Shown here piece after piece: positions 7,286-16,693 of a stretch of 49,962 nucleotides of DNA (its first letter is position 1; every line of letters starts with the position of its first letter). Below the pieces are notes generated by a model. That model searched no databases and was not told the DNA's origin. It saw nothing but the letters and a program-made list of their open reading frames with translations. The position numbers and the translations under genes were made by a program. The stretch is from Clostridiales bacterium (GTDB taxonomy: Bacteria; Bacillota; Clostridia; Oscillospirales; Oscillospiraceae), in assembly GCA_902363045.1 (NCBI GenBank), contig CABIYX010000007.1, forward strand, positions 44,775-94,736, given 5' to 3'.

Positions 7286-9187
7286 ATGAAGCCTTCGGAT
7301 TTGGTATCGACCTCCGGCCAGAGGGATGACGCGGGTCAGAGCCTCTTGCAGACTGAGATGACGGATGCCGTCAATTCCGGCATCGTCGGCAAAGCCGACA
7401 AGAGCGAGAAGTCGCTGAAAGGCGAACTCTACTCTGTTGGCAAGAAGGCCGCGACGGGCGGTGCGGCAAGCGCCGCCCTGGCTGCGGTCACAAAGGGGCG
7501 CAAGGGAAAGCCCGGTGCTATGAGCGCTTCGGCTCTGGCGAGCCAAGGCGTACATGAAGCCCTGTCTGGTAGCGAGCTTGAGGGCACCGATGACCTGTAT
7601 CACGGTGCCAAGGGCGCATACCGGGCAGGACGGGCGGTGCGCAACCGCCTGTCCGGTAAGTCCAAGCCCTTCGACCTAAAGGCTTCCGCGAAAACTGCCG
7701 GGAAGGTTGCTGCTCGCGGTGCCGTATCCAGCACGTTGTCAGACTCCGAACTTGAAGGGGCTGATAGCGTCTATTACGGTGCCAAGAGCAGTTACCGCAT
7801 AGGAAAAGGCATAAAGCGCCGTCTGTCCGGCAGGAACGCGCTGCAATCAGACAAGCCGCTCGGCCAGCTTTCCGAAAAGAAGTCCGCCAAAAAGGACGCG
7901 CTGCAATCAGACAAGCCGCTCGGCCAGCTTTCCGAAAAGAAGTCCGCCAAAAAGGCAATGGACACGGCAACAGTCAAGCGTAAAGCGCAGGCATCAAGTT
8001 ATTTCAAGAAAACCGTGTATAAGACCGCCGAGAAAGCGAAAGCGACAACTACCGCTGCCAAAAGCGTTGTTTCGGTGGCTGGACATAGTGGCGGAAGCGG
8101 ATTTCTCGCTGCCTTCTCCCCGGTGTCTGCGCTCCTTCCCATCATCCTGATTCTTTTATTCTTCATGCTCATACTTGGAGGAATGGGCGCTGATGAGACA
8201 CAAAGGAAGTCCGTAGGCTCGCTTGAAGGCGTGCCCGCAGAGGTCGCCACCATCCTCAATGGATATGGCTATACCAATGAGGGAATTGCCGCCATTCTCG
8301 GAAACATGCAACAGGAATCATCTATGAATCCGGGTACTGCTGGCGACGACGGATACGGCACAGCTTCCGTCGGGCTTATCCAGCTCTCCGGCTCAAACAA
8401 GAACAACTTCCTGCGTTGGTGTGCGGACAACGGTAAGGCTTGGTATTCTGTTTCCGCGCAGATGGAATGGTCGTTCTCCGGCGAACCCGGTACCGGCTAT
8501 TTCATAGAGGATTGGAGTGGCGGCCTCGCGTCATCTTACTATGAGCTTGAGGATGGTTATGAGGAACGCTTCGGGAGGGATTTCTACCGCAATGGCGAGG
8601 AGATGAAGACCTCCACCGATGTTGACCTCGCCACCTACTCCTTCATGGCCTGCCACGAGCGTTGCGGTAGCCGCAAGGATTACGGTGACGATGTTTCCCG
8701 GCTCGACAAACGTCTCGAATATGCCCATGGCTTCCTTGCACAGATGAGTACCGGCAGCATAGGCGGCGGTCAAGACTACGCAAGTGCCGAGCAATGGCAG
8801 AAAGACCTCGTGGATGCCTGCCAGAGGGTTCCTTGGCCGGGTGCGAGCTTGTGCGCGACATGGACAAGCAACGTCTATCGTGCCTGCGGCTACGAGGTAT
8901 ACGGCAACGGTAACAGCGTGCTCGGCCATCAGGGCTACGGTGCCAGCTACTACCCGTCCCGTGCGACAACGGATTTGTCGCAAATCAAGGTCGGTATGCT
9001 CGTATCCGCCCAGTACGGGTCGAACAGCGCCGCTGGCAACACCTACGGACATGTCGGCATATACATCGGGGACGGAATGGTCATGGATAGCGTCAATAAC
9101 GGCATCCGCACGATTTCCCTTTCCGATTGGGTCTCCCAAAACAATAGGGGCTGGGTCGTCTGCGGGTATCCTTGGGACTGGCGCTAA
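7286..9187 (+). CDS. Conjugal peptidoglycan hydrolase: phage-type lysozyme plus NlpC/P60 (CD1108 family)
   Basis: 633 residues. A basic N-terminal part (1-260) holds degenerate repeats, then one transmembrane segment (LLPIILILLFFMLILGG, about 285). Outside the membrane comes a phage tail-lysozyme-like domain (ILGNMQQESSMNPG, Glu344 as likely catalytic residue), and finally an NlpC/P60 domain with Cys523 (ASLCATW) and His589 (YGHVGIYIG). This two-enzyme design makes local holes in the cell wall for the secretion channel. The ATG at 7286 follows GGAAAGGACGGTG. The N-terminal part carries a perfect 60-bp tandem duplication. Confidence 0.87.
   Translation: MKPSDLVSTSGQRDDAGQSLLQTEMTDAVNSGIVGKADKSEKSLKGELYSVGKKAATGGAASAALAAVTKGRKGKPGAMSASALASQGVHEALSGSELEGTDDLYHGAKGAYRAGRAVRNRLSGKSKPFDLKASAKTAGKVAARGAVSSTLSDSELEGADSVYYGAKSSYRIGKGIKRRLSGRNALQSDKPLGQLSEKKSAKKDALQSDKPLGQLSEKKSAKKAMDTATVKRKAQASSYFKKTVYKTAEKAKATTTAAKSVVSVAGHSGGSGFLAAFSPVSALLPIILILLFFMLILGGMGADETQRKSVGSLEGVPAEVATILNGYGYTNEGIAAILGNMQQESSMNPGTAGDDGYGTASVGLIQLSGSNKNNFLRWCADNGKAWYSVSAQMEWSFSGEPGTGYFIEDWSGGLASSYYELEDGYEERFGRDFYRNGEEMKTSTDVDLATYSFMACHERCGSRKDYGDDVSRLDKRLEYAHGFLAQMSTGSIGGGQDYASAEQWQKDLVDACQRVPWPGASLCATWTSNVYRACGYEVYGNGNSVLGHQGYGASYYPSRATTDLSQIKVGMLVSAQYGSNSAAGNTYGHVGIYIGDGMVMDSVNNGIRTISLSDWVSQNNRGWVVCGYPWDWR
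7836..7955 (+). repeat. Perfect 60-bp tandem duplication inside the wall-hydrolase gene
   Basis: 7836-7895 and 7896-7955 are identical and in frame, giving two copies of a 20-residue unit containing LQSDKPLGQLSEKK in the basic cytoplasmic part. Identity at every base points to a recent duplication. Just upstream, two diverged protein repeats share the pattern SELEGxDxxYxGAK...RLSG (residues about 92-125 and 151-185). Confidence 0.95.
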
Positions 9188-9209
9188 AAGAAAGGAATTG
9201 AGAAGCTAT

Positions 9210-10046
9210 ATGGACAAGCTAAAGACATTCATCAAGGAGCATCAGAAAGGGGCGCTCATCGCCCTGTTTCTGCTCATTGTATTCGTCGGCTGTTCTGCCG
9301 TTAGCGCGGTAAATGTGGCACAGCATCGTGCGCAGGAAGCTGCCGAGCAGACGGAGCAAGCGCAGAAAGATGATAAGGGCGACACCTCAAGCAAAGAGGC
9401 AGATGTTCCGCTCACCGACGAGCAGAAGAAAGCCATCGACAATTACGATGACGACACCAAGAAATTCATCGACACCCTCTCAGCTTCCGTCTGGTCTACC
9501 GATGGTGGCAAGGACACGCTTCGTTTCTCTGATAACTCTTACACGGAGACTGCAAACGGAAAGACAGAGACTCACAGCTACGCAATCCTGCGTCTTGAAC
9601 GTGGTATGGATACTGCTGGCTCAGAAGTCTCAACTGCTGTGTTCGAGACGGATACCGGCACTCATGTAGTTACCTACACGAATCTTTCTGGTGCAAAACC
9701 AGACGATTCCGGCAAGGTCTCATCATCGCTGTCTTCCAATTCCATGTTCGCCTTGAAGGGCAGCAACTATGAACGCAGGGATTCCGTGGAATCCATCACC
9801 GTCAAGGGGCTGAACAGCGAGATGGTCAAGCTCCTCGGGGATGATACGGAGAAGTTGACCTCCGAACTCAGCAAATGGTGCGCTGTGAGCTATCCGACGG
9901 CCACAGAGGCGACTTGGGAGAAGGCTGCGGTCATCGACTACGAGTCTAGTGTCGTTTCGACCAACTTCACCCTGAACACCGAGAATCCTGTCTCCGTAGC
10001 TGTTCTGTATCATACGGACTCCGGTGACTTTGAGTTCAGCTATTAA
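9210..10046 (+). CDS. Membrane-anchored conjugation-associated protein
   Basis: 278 residues. A short basic start leads into one hydrophobic segment (IALFLLIVFVGCSAVSAV, about 15-34). A charged linker (AAEQTEQAQKDDKGD) follows, then a soluble extracytoplasmic domain of about 200 residues. The VGC in the hydrophobic stretch could be a lipobox, but a plain anchor is as likely. I do not recognise the domain. Its place between the wall hydrolase and the VirB6-like gene suggests a channel accessory with VirB8/TcpC-like topology; that is inference. Confidence 0.65.
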   Translation: MDKLKTFIKEHQKGALIALFLLIVFVGCSAVSAVNVAQHRAQEAAEQTEQAQKDDKGDTSSKEADVPLTDEQKKAIDNYDDDTKKFIDTLSASVWSTDGGKDTLRFSDNSYTETANGKTETHSYAILRLERGMDTAGSEVSTAVFETDTGTHVVTYTNLSGAKPDDSGKVSSSLSSNSMFALKGSNYERRDSVESITVKGLNSEMVKLLGDDTEKLTSELSKWCAVSYPTATEATWEKAAVIDYESSVVSTNFTLNTENPVSVAVLYHTDSGDFEFSY

Positions 10047-10080
10047 CAGCATCGACCGAAGCAGAAAGGAGTGAAATTGC

Positions 10081-11037
10081 ATGCTTGACTGGTTGAATGG
10101 GTGGATTTGCGAAGCGCTCGCAAACATCGCCCTGTGGATATTCAACGTATATAACTACATCGTTAATCAAATCGGAAATGTGTCCTTCATCACGGGCAGT
10201 CTGTCCACTATATTCGGAGGTGAAGGCGTTTGGAACGTAGTGACAACAGTTCACCAGACCCTCGTCATACCTCTAGGCGAATCCATCCTCGCCCTGTTCA
10301 TGCTGGTACAGCTTGTCAAGATGAGTCAGCGTATCGACGCGACCTCAACCCTTCCCGCCGTGAAGGACATCGTGTTTCTAGCGGTTGTCTATGTGCTCAT
10401 GCACTGGCTCATCGTTAACTCCCTCGACCTTGCTCAGGCCGTATACGACATCTTCAACAACATTGCTGCTAATCCTGATTTCGTGAACAAGGCAGTCTCC
10501 GATACAACATTTATTGATAGTGAAACAGCATTTGCAGGTGTCGATTTTGCAAAGGCAAATATCGGTTCCTGCTTTGCACTCGTTATTGTTGGATTGCTTT
10601 CCATTCTTACTGGTATCGTCGCTCTCGTCGTGGCTACTGTGGTTGCCCTTGCCCGAGCCTTGCAGATTTACGTCATGGTGACCTTTTCCCCCATCCCTCT
10701 CGCTTTTCTCGGATTCGAGGAAACTAGGCAATCGGGTATCTCCTTTATACGAAACTTCTGCGCCGCAGGTCTGGCAGGTGCAATCATCATGTTTATTCTG
10801 ACCGCCTACCCTTATATCTCCTCCGCAATGCTGACCAGCATCACAGGTGTTGGAGGAGGAGATGCCGGAAGCAACATCATCATGGGGCTTGCGAGCATCA
10901 TCAACTTTACTGGCGGTTCTTCCGTAGGTTCTCTTAGCGGTATCCTCGGCATCATCACATGGGCATCGACCTCCGTCCTGCTCATCTTGGGACTCGCCAA
11001 GTCCGGCGCTTGGGCGAAGGAGATTCTGGGCAACTGA
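10081..11037 (+). CDS. Multi-pass conjugal membrane protein (VirB6/TrbL-like)
   Basis: 318 residues with about six to seven hydrophobic segments (for example FALVIVGLLSILTGIVALVV and GLAGAIIMFILTAYPYI) and a conserved-looking segment FSPIPLAFLGFEETRQSG. That combination is typical of the VirB6/TrbL-like channel protein of Gram-positive ICEs. GAAAGGAG lies upstream of the ATG. A hairpin follows, so this is probably the last gene of the secretion operon. Confidence 0.72.
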   Translation: MLDWLNGWICEALANIALWIFNVYNYIVNQIGNVSFITGSLSTIFGGEGVWNVVTTVHQTLVIPLGESILALFMLVQLVKMSQRIDATSTLPAVKDIVFLAVVYVLMHWLIVNSLDLAQAVYDIFNNIAANPDFVNKAVSDTTFIDSETAFAGVDFAKANIGSCFALVIVGLLSILTGIVALVVATVVALARALQIYVMVTFSPIPLAFLGFEETRQSGISFIRNFCAAGLAGAIIMFILTAYPYISSAMLTSITGVGGGDAGSNIIMGLASIINFTGGSSVGSLSGILGIITWASTSVLLILGLAKSGAWAKEILGN

Positions 11038-11072
11038 TAACCACTTACCGAGACATAGACACCATCTACCGA

Positions 11073-11101
11073 AAAGGGGGCAGCTTTATGCTACCCCCTT
11101 T
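11073..11101 (+). terminator. Hairpin terminating the secretion operon
   Basis: AAAGGGGG (11073-11080) pairs with CCCCCTTT (11094-11101), with an inner AGC/GCT pairing. The 3' arm supplies the T's, and an A/T-rich tract follows. Confidence 0.65.
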
Positions 11102-11154
11102 CCCTTAATAATATATTATTAGGCATCATCGTACCGCCTTGGAAAGGAGACTTC

Positions 11155-12414
11155 ATGTCACAATACGATGCTCGGGAGGTCGCCGACCTCCTCTCACGAT
11201 TCGACTTCAAAATCCTTCGCGAGCAGGAAGGGGACTACTCCCCATCCCACCGCAAGTACCTCTGCGAGTTCAGCCGACCGGGCTATGAGACGTTCAGCAC
11301 CAGCTACCAATGCAACCCGGAAGTCCATGGACAGCCAACTGCCGCCGACGTGTTCGACGCCTTGGTCTCCGATGCGCTCGCCGTGGACGGCTACAATATC
11401 GACGATTTCGCTGACGAGCTTGGCTTCGACAAGCCCTCGGCTGCCATCCGCGCCTACGAGGCATGCAAGAAGACCCTCGATTGGTTCAAGGACAGCCTCT
11501 CGCTCTATCCTTCCGCCCTCTCCGTCATCTCCGAGACACTTGACGAGAACATGGATGAAATCAAGGAGAGCGTGACCCGAGCGCAGGCTGAACGCGATGC
11601 AAAGCACGCTTTCGAGCATCCCGTGGTACCCGAAGGGTTCTCGACCATCGAGCAACTGCAAGAAGGTCTCGACATCGGTGACTACGGCGACCAGATAACC
11701 GAATACGACGGCGACATCTCCGATGCCATTATGGAGGTCGCCGACAGCAATGTAGACCTCTATAATCACGACCTGCTCAAGTGGCTCCCCGACAACTACG
11801 AGTGGATTGAGGAGGTCGGCGAGCAGGGGCTTCTCGAAGGCTGCAAGGGCGACCTCATGAAGATGACCCAGATGGCGCAGTACGAGTGCTTTTCGCAGGA
11901 CATGTACGACCATCTTGAGGACATCGCCAAGTACGCCGCCCTCGAAGGACTCAAGGATGCCGGTGTGTACGCCCTCTCCGATGAGGTCTTTGACGAAGTG
12001 TTCTTCGACAGTGGCATTGAGTTCAATGACAACAACCAGCGAGTCGAGGCGCTGGTCGATGAGGTGAAGGGTGCGATTCAGGAGCATATCAAGGCTGCCG
12101 TCGCCGATGCCATCGGCGATGAGGATATGGCAGAGGACATCATGGACGAATATGATGCCGTCGGTAATGAACATAATGTCTTCGATACCGTGAACCCCTG
12201 CGCCATGAGCGTCGAGACGGTGCGGACGGTCAACGAGAAGGGGTTCGATACCGCCTTCAAGGAGTTCACCGAGGCATGCCGGTCTGCCGCCAAGGACGCA
12301 CCCACGCTCTCCGATGCCGCGAAAGAGTGCCGCGTGGCATCGGGCAAGCTCGAAGACCATGACGAACAGGCTCCCGAGCATGCGAACGAGCACGATGCCG
12401 GGAACGAACATTAG
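11155..12414 (+). CDS. Acidic accessory protein with the shared C-terminal motif
   Basis: 419 residues, strongly acidic (runs such as EDIMDEYDAVGNEH) and mostly helical, without signal peptide or membrane segment. I do not recognise a family. Near its end it carries SDAAKECRVASGKLED, the motif found in eight proteins of this element, followed by a polar tail of about 20 residues. The start follows GGAAAGGAG; a terminator separates it from the next gene. High acidity would suit a DNA-mimic or anti-defence role, but nothing in the sequence proves it. Confidence 0.7.
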   Translation: MSQYDAREVADLLSRFDFKILREQEGDYSPSHRKYLCEFSRPGYETFSTSYQCNPEVHGQPTAADVFDALVSDALAVDGYNIDDFADELGFDKPSAAIRAYEACKKTLDWFKDSLSLYPSALSVISETLDENMDEIKESVTRAQAERDAKHAFEHPVVPEGFSTIEQLQEGLDIGDYGDQITEYDGDISDAIMEVADSNVDLYNHDLLKWLPDNYEWIEEVGEQGLLEGCKGDLMKMTQMAQYECFSQDMYDHLEDIAKYAALEGLKDAGVYALSDEVFDEVFFDSGIEFNDNNQRVEALVDEVKGAIQEHIKAAVADAIGDEDMAEDIMDEYDAVGNEHNVFDTVNPCAMSVETVRTVNEKGFDTAFKEFTEACRSAAKDAPTLSDAAKECRVASGKLEDHDEQAPEHANEHDAGNEH

Positions 12415-12428
12415 GCACGCGAACGACC

Positions 12429-12460
12429 GGGCGGTGCGGGTTCATCCCGCCCGCCCTTTT
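12429..12460 (+). terminator. Strong intrinsic terminator
   Basis: GGGCGG plus GCGGG (12429-12440, one bulged T) pairs with CCCGC plus CCGCCC (12446-12456) around loop TTCAT, followed by TTTT. Confidence 0.8.
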
Positions 12461-12482
12461 CACATGAAGGAGGCAATGAGAC

Positions 12483-13616
12483 ATGGCACAGGAGAACCGC
12501 GAGGCCTACATCGCATGGCTGCGCGAGAAACTTGAGAACTACTGCAACGATGATGGGAGCTACGAGGTCTATTGGGACTACGACGATTCCATCACGCCGG
12601 ACCAACTGGTCGATGCGGTCGATAACTGGAAGTCAGAGGGCTATACCAGCCCGGAAAGCTATCTCGCATCGACCTTGTACGATACAGTCGGGGAGGCTCA
12701 GGAGAGCCAACTGTACATCTCCATCCTCGACGACCTCGACGATGCGCCCGATGAGGTAAGGGCGTGTTGGGATGAATCGACGGGCATCTGGGATGACCTT
12801 TACGAGGCCGGGTATACCGGCATCGACATGAACCTCGACGACCTGCTCTCCAACTCCTCCTTCAACGTCAACGTCTTCTTCGCCACCGAGGCGGAGGAGA
12901 ACTTCGACATGGGCAGCATCGTCCACGCATTCGGCAACGACTACCGCGACCCCCGCCTTGAGGACGTGGATGCCGAGGACTTTGACAACGCACTCTCCTA
13001 TCTCGTGAACCAGCAGGGCCACAGCATCGCGGAGGTGTACGGGAATGGCGATAACGCCTTCATCCGCTCCGTCCGCGAGGAGATAGATGAGAACAGCAGC
13101 GAGGCAATGAGCGAGCTTTGTGCCCTCGTGCGCATGGACGGCCAGCAGATGCTCGACTTCATCGAGAAGCGAAACGAGGCAAAAGACAGCCTCGTGCTGC
13201 CGAAAGATTATGCGACCATGGGCATCTTCAACCAGTGGTCGGGTTGCGGCGGCATGCTCGACATCCAGCTCGAAAAGGACGCGGTGCTGCCGCTCTCCAT
13301 GGTGCGTGAGTTCCAGATAGAGGGAGTTAGAGGCGACACGAACCTCTGGGGTGGCTACACCGTCGATGAGGTCTACGGCCTCGTCGGGTCGGCGTGGATG
13401 CCCGTTCACTACCGTGAAGGCACCGAGACCGGCGTGAAGGAGGATTACAGCCTCGCCCTTGACAAGGCTCGCGGCGCGGACGCAATCGAGGCACATGGGA
13501 GTGATGAACCCGTGAGCCTGAAAGCCGCCGTGAAGGAGGCTCGGGCCGCCTCGGAGAAGCTGGCGGAGGGTCGAGTGGACGATTCACCGGCACGGGACGA
13601 CCACTCCATCGTGTAG
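12483..13616 (+). CDS. Acidic accessory protein with the shared C-terminal motif
   Basis: 377 residues, acidic, soluble, start after GAAGGAGG. The C-terminus has VSLKAAVKEARAASEKL followed by an ~18-residue polar tail, the clearest copy of the shared motif. The middle contains a WSGCGGMLDIQLEKD segment and ends with a GSAWMPVHYREGTE stretch, which looks like a compact alpha/beta domain. No known family is recognised. It follows another acidic tagged protein and precedes a tagged helical-repeat protein, so the three look like one functional group. Confidence 0.7.
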   Translation: MAQENREAYIAWLREKLENYCNDDGSYEVYWDYDDSITPDQLVDAVDNWKSEGYTSPESYLASTLYDTVGEAQESQLYISILDDLDDAPDEVRACWDESTGIWDDLYEAGYTGIDMNLDDLLSNSSFNVNVFFATEAEENFDMGSIVHAFGNDYRDPRLEDVDAEDFDNALSYLVNQQGHSIAEVYGNGDNAFIRSVREEIDENSSEAMSELCALVRMDGQQMLDFIEKRNEAKDSLVLPKDYATMGIFNQWSGCGGMLDIQLEKDAVLPLSMVREFQIEGVRGDTNLWGGYTVDEVYGLVGSAWMPVHYREGTETGVKEDYSLALDKARGADAIEAHGSDEPVSLKAAVKEARAASEKLAEGRVDDSPARDDHSIV

Positions 13617-13657
13617 ATATATAGAAAGCCATCATGCTAGAAAGGAAGAAAACAACC

Positions 13658-15076
13658 ATGCCATACGACGAGAACATCCCCATCGAGCTGCAACTTCTGC
13701 GCCTCGGTTCGGACATCGACGGCACCGCCATCGCGCGTTACTCCATTGAGGGCGATTACTGGCCGCGCTACTGCATCATGGACGCGCTCGATGACGTGGA
13801 CACCATGGACATCTCAGGTGCCATCGAAGAGACCCTTCACTCCATCCTCGACAACGGCGGCACGCAGGATGACGTGCGCCGTATCATGGGTCTCGTCCCC
13901 GAATCAGAGATTGACCCGGACACCCTCGAATCCGGTGAATACATCTCCATCGACCTTGGGCTGTGCCTCGACGGTGCGCTGCTATCCTTCAATGAGCTTG
14001 TGTCGAGCGAAATCGACCCCCATGACGCACTCAGCGACCAACAAATTGAGAATATCCAGACCGCGTTCAACAATCTGGCATCCGAAAAACACCTTCCCGC
14101 ATCCAAGCTGATGTCTCAGCACAGCTTCACTGGATGGCAGGCATATCAGGTGTGCAAGGCGTTCGAGTCCGGGCTGGATTCCGACACCATCGACCTCATC
14201 GCGAACCCGGAGCTGAACCACGCGCAGATGCGCGAGCTGCGCCTTATAGCGGAGCGCACCCCGTTCGCCGACCCGCACGGCAGCCCCTATAATTACGACA
14301 TCTTCAAGACACTCGCTACTGGGGAAATGGATGCCGGTAAGCTGCACGCCGCGCGGTGCCTCATGCAGTTCGCGGATTTCGTCGGCATCCCATTCGACCG
14401 CGAATGGCTTCATCTCGACCCCGAGCAGGCGCGAGCACTCGCCTACGCCATCCGCGATGATGTGCCGATAGACGCGCTTGAGGGGTATGCCAGCGGGAAA
14501 TACCCTGCGCACCTCATGGAGGCAATCAGAATGGCTCTCAACGAGGGTGCGGAGCAGCAGGACATCGCACGGCTTCTGAACCCTGCGCTTTCCGAGGAGC
14601 AGGCATGGAATTTCTGCTCGGCCATCTGCTCAGGAAGGTTCTCGCCGGAACAGCTCGATGTGCTCTGCGACCCTTCCAAGCCTGCCGACTACATACAAGC
14701 CATGCGTTCCGGCTTCGTCTATGGGTTGGACACGACCACCGTCCTGCGCTACGCCGACGGCAGGTTCTCCCCGGAACAGATGGATGCCATCTACATAGCC
14801 GCCGGGGATGAAAGCCTGACCCCCGAGATGCTGGATGTCATCGCAGACCCGAGCCTAGACCCGGACAGCATGACGGCTCTCAAGGTGAGCTTCCAACAGG
14901 GAGCGACAATCGCAGATGTCCAGCACGAGAAGCAGGGCATGCAAGGCTCCATCAAGGAGGATGCCGTCAAATCCGGCACCCTGCATGATGTGGCGAGGGA
15001 GTCCCGCGACGCATCCGCCCGCCTTGGTTCGGACAACCGCGAGTCCAAGGCAGCCGAGCGTGAGGAGTTGGAGTAG
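13658..15076 (+). CDS. Helical-repeat protein with the shared C-terminal motif
   Basis: 472 residues from the ATG at 13658; AGAAAGGAAG sits 10 nt upstream, so the earlier in-frame ATG at 13634 is unlikely. From about residue 140 the protein is built of units of roughly 35 residues of the kind SxEQxxxxxxAxxSG...LDxLxDP...MxxxRxG (for example FSPEQLDVLCDPS and FSPEQMDAIYIAAG). Such repeats occur in accessory proteins of gut conjugative elements and suggest a protein-binding scaffold. The C-terminus carries GTLHDVARESRDASARL plus a charged tail. Function unknown. Confidence 0.72.
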   Translation: MPYDENIPIELQLLRLGSDIDGTAIARYSIEGDYWPRYCIMDALDDVDTMDISGAIEETLHSILDNGGTQDDVRRIMGLVPESEIDPDTLESGEYISIDLGLCLDGALLSFNELVSSEIDPHDALSDQQIENIQTAFNNLASEKHLPASKLMSQHSFTGWQAYQVCKAFESGLDSDTIDLIANPELNHAQMRELRLIAERTPFADPHGSPYNYDIFKTLATGEMDAGKLHAARCLMQFADFVGIPFDREWLHLDPEQARALAYAIRDDVPIDALEGYASGKYPAHLMEAIRMALNEGAEQQDIARLLNPALSEEQAWNFCSAICSGRFSPEQLDVLCDPSKPADYIQAMRSGFVYGLDTTTVLRYADGRFSPEQMDAIYIAAGDESLTPEMLDVIADPSLDPDSMTALKVSFQQGATIADVQHEKQGMQGSIKEDAVKSGTLHDVARESRDASARLGSDNRESKAAEREELE

Positions 15077-15079
15077 ACG

Positions 15080-15676
15080 ATGGACGGACTGCAATTCCGA
15101 TTCGAGGGCTTCAATTTTCTCATCGAGGGCGATGGGGATTTCGAGTTCCATGACTGCCGCCACCTCTACAACTTCCTGAACTATCTGTACCGCACCGATA
15201 CCTCCCAGAAGTGGACGAACGAGAAGACTCGGATGAACGCCGATTTCTGGTATCCCGAGACCGCCGCCACCTTGAAGCGCGGAACGAAGGAGGAGGAAAT
15301 CAAGCTCAATTTAATCGAGCGCTTCCAAGACATCGAGCATCGACAGCTCCTCCATGACCTCTCCCTCGACAAGCTCAAGCAGCGGTACGGCACCTCCAAC
15401 CTGACGAGCAGCAAGGCGGCGAAATACGCCCGCGCGTTCGTCATCGACACCGATACCGAAATCATTTCGGCTAAGACAGGGGGCAACCTCGTCAAGACCC
15501 TCCATCCAATCCTTGAGTCGCATCGTCTCACATTGATGTCTGCCGTAACGCACATAGACCAAGGCATCCCGCATCTGCATGGACTCTATCTGCGCCAACC
15601 GAGGATGCGCGGAAATCCGTTTATGGACGCTCTGCTGTCCTCGGACCTCAAGCCGACCATCGTGACATCGTTCTAG
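15080..15676 (+). CDS. Hypothetical protein
   Basis: 198 residues, starting 3 nt after the previous stop with AGGAG inside that gene's end, so probably translated together with it. The N-terminus (LQFRFEGFNFLIEGDGDFEF) looks like a beta-rich start, followed by helices. No signal peptide, membrane segment or known motif. Unlike its neighbours it lacks the shared C-terminal motif. Confidence 0.6.
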   Translation: MDGLQFRFEGFNFLIEGDGDFEFHDCRHLYNFLNYLYRTDTSQKWTNEKTRMNADFWYPETAATLKRGTKEEEIKLNLIERFQDIEHRQLLHDLSLDKLKQRYGTSNLTSSKAAKYARAFVIDTDTEIISAKTGGNLVKTLHPILESHRLTLMSAVTHIDQGIPHLHGLYLRQPRMRGNPFMDALLSSDLKPTIVTSF

Positions 15677-15798
15677 CGGTTTTCCACGCTTTCAATGGCC
15701 GGAGGGTTCTCAACCCGACCCGAAGGCTGTTGGAAGGGTGGGAAACCGCCCCAACTATACATATTGGAAACTATCAGACCACAAGGAAAGGAGGCCAT

Positions 15799-16683
15799 AT
15801 GCCAGATGAGATGAACAAGCGAGAGGTCATCCTGACCATCCGCGAGTACGAGAACTCGGTGGCGATGCCCGAGGGCGAACGCGTCACCTTCCTCGACCTG
15901 CGCGGTGGGGTGCATCTGAAAGACGGCGATGATAAGGCATCGGATTACACGGGGCATGCCGCGAAGTGCGCGGAGTACCTTCGCTTCGGCGATGAGGTCG
16001 ATGCCGTCACTTGCGGGGAGTATCCCCGTTCCAGCGCGGTCAAGTTCTGCGATACGCCGGAGCTGTTCGTGCAGGCCGGGTTCCGCCCGCTGCCGATGCT
16101 CTACACCCAACGTCACCTGCGCGATGCCATCCGACCGAAGAGCAGCTACGACCCCCACCGCCATGGACTCACCGTTGAGCAGATGAAGCGCCTGCCCGAG
16201 CTGGTGGAGCATCCCGTGATGCTCTGCGACAGCCCCGCGCGTGAGGACACCATGCTCGTTGTGCTGCGCGATGTGGATTGCGATGACCTGCCCCTTATCA
16301 TGGCGGTGCGTCCCGACGGGCGCGGTTACTACGAGGCGGGCGAGATTGAAACCAATTTCATCTTGGCCGTCTACGGCAGGACGAACTTCCCCCGCTACTT
16401 CGACAACCTCATCACGCCCGATAGGGTCGTCTATTATGACGAAGAAAGAGGCCGGGAACTCAATGCACTTGCGAAGCTACATTTGCTTCGGAGCCACATC
16501 GTCGAACCCGACCTCAATAGAACTATTATACGCCGACCGCAGTGCATAGTCAATAGCGAAACCGCAGGTCAGCATAGTTATAATCTCACATCGGAAGCCA
16601 AATCCGCCCGTGTTGCGAGTGATAGGCTCGCCGACTTGAAATCAGCTCATCAAGGACCGCGACACGAAGACATTGGCAGGTAG
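15799..16683 (+). CDS. Polyvalent-type protein with a MuF-C/PBECR-like domain and the shared C-terminal motif
   Basis: 294 residues from the ATG at 15799, with AAAGGAGG upstream. Residues about 100-235 follow the pattern of the MuF-C/PBECR domains described in phage and conjugative 'polyvalent' proteins: an HGLTVEQMKRLPELVEHPVM helix region, then strands, then NFILAVYGR and VVYYDEERG. Those domains include predicted nucleases that travel with invading DNA. The assignment rests on pattern memory and no catalytic residues are proven. The C-terminus has NLTSEAKSARVASDRL plus a 19-residue polar tail. Confidence 0.6.
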   Translation: MPDEMNKREVILTIREYENSVAMPEGERVTFLDLRGGVHLKDGDDKASDYTGHAAKCAEYLRFGDEVDAVTCGEYPRSSAVKFCDTPELFVQAGFRPLPMLYTQRHLRDAIRPKSSYDPHRHGLTVEQMKRLPELVEHPVMLCDSPAREDTMLVVLRDVDCDDLPLIMAVRPDGRGYYEAGEIETNFILAVYGRTNFPRYFDNLITPDRVVYYDEERGRELNALAKLHLLRSHIVEPDLNRTIIRRPQCIVNSETAGQHSYNLTSEAKSARVASDRLADLKSAHQGPRHEDIGR

Positions 16684-16693
16684 GTGATTGCAA

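Noticed and set aside
7836..7955. Tandem duplication as a mobile-element scar
   Set aside because: No flanking inverted repeats or target duplication; simple slippage or recombination explains it.
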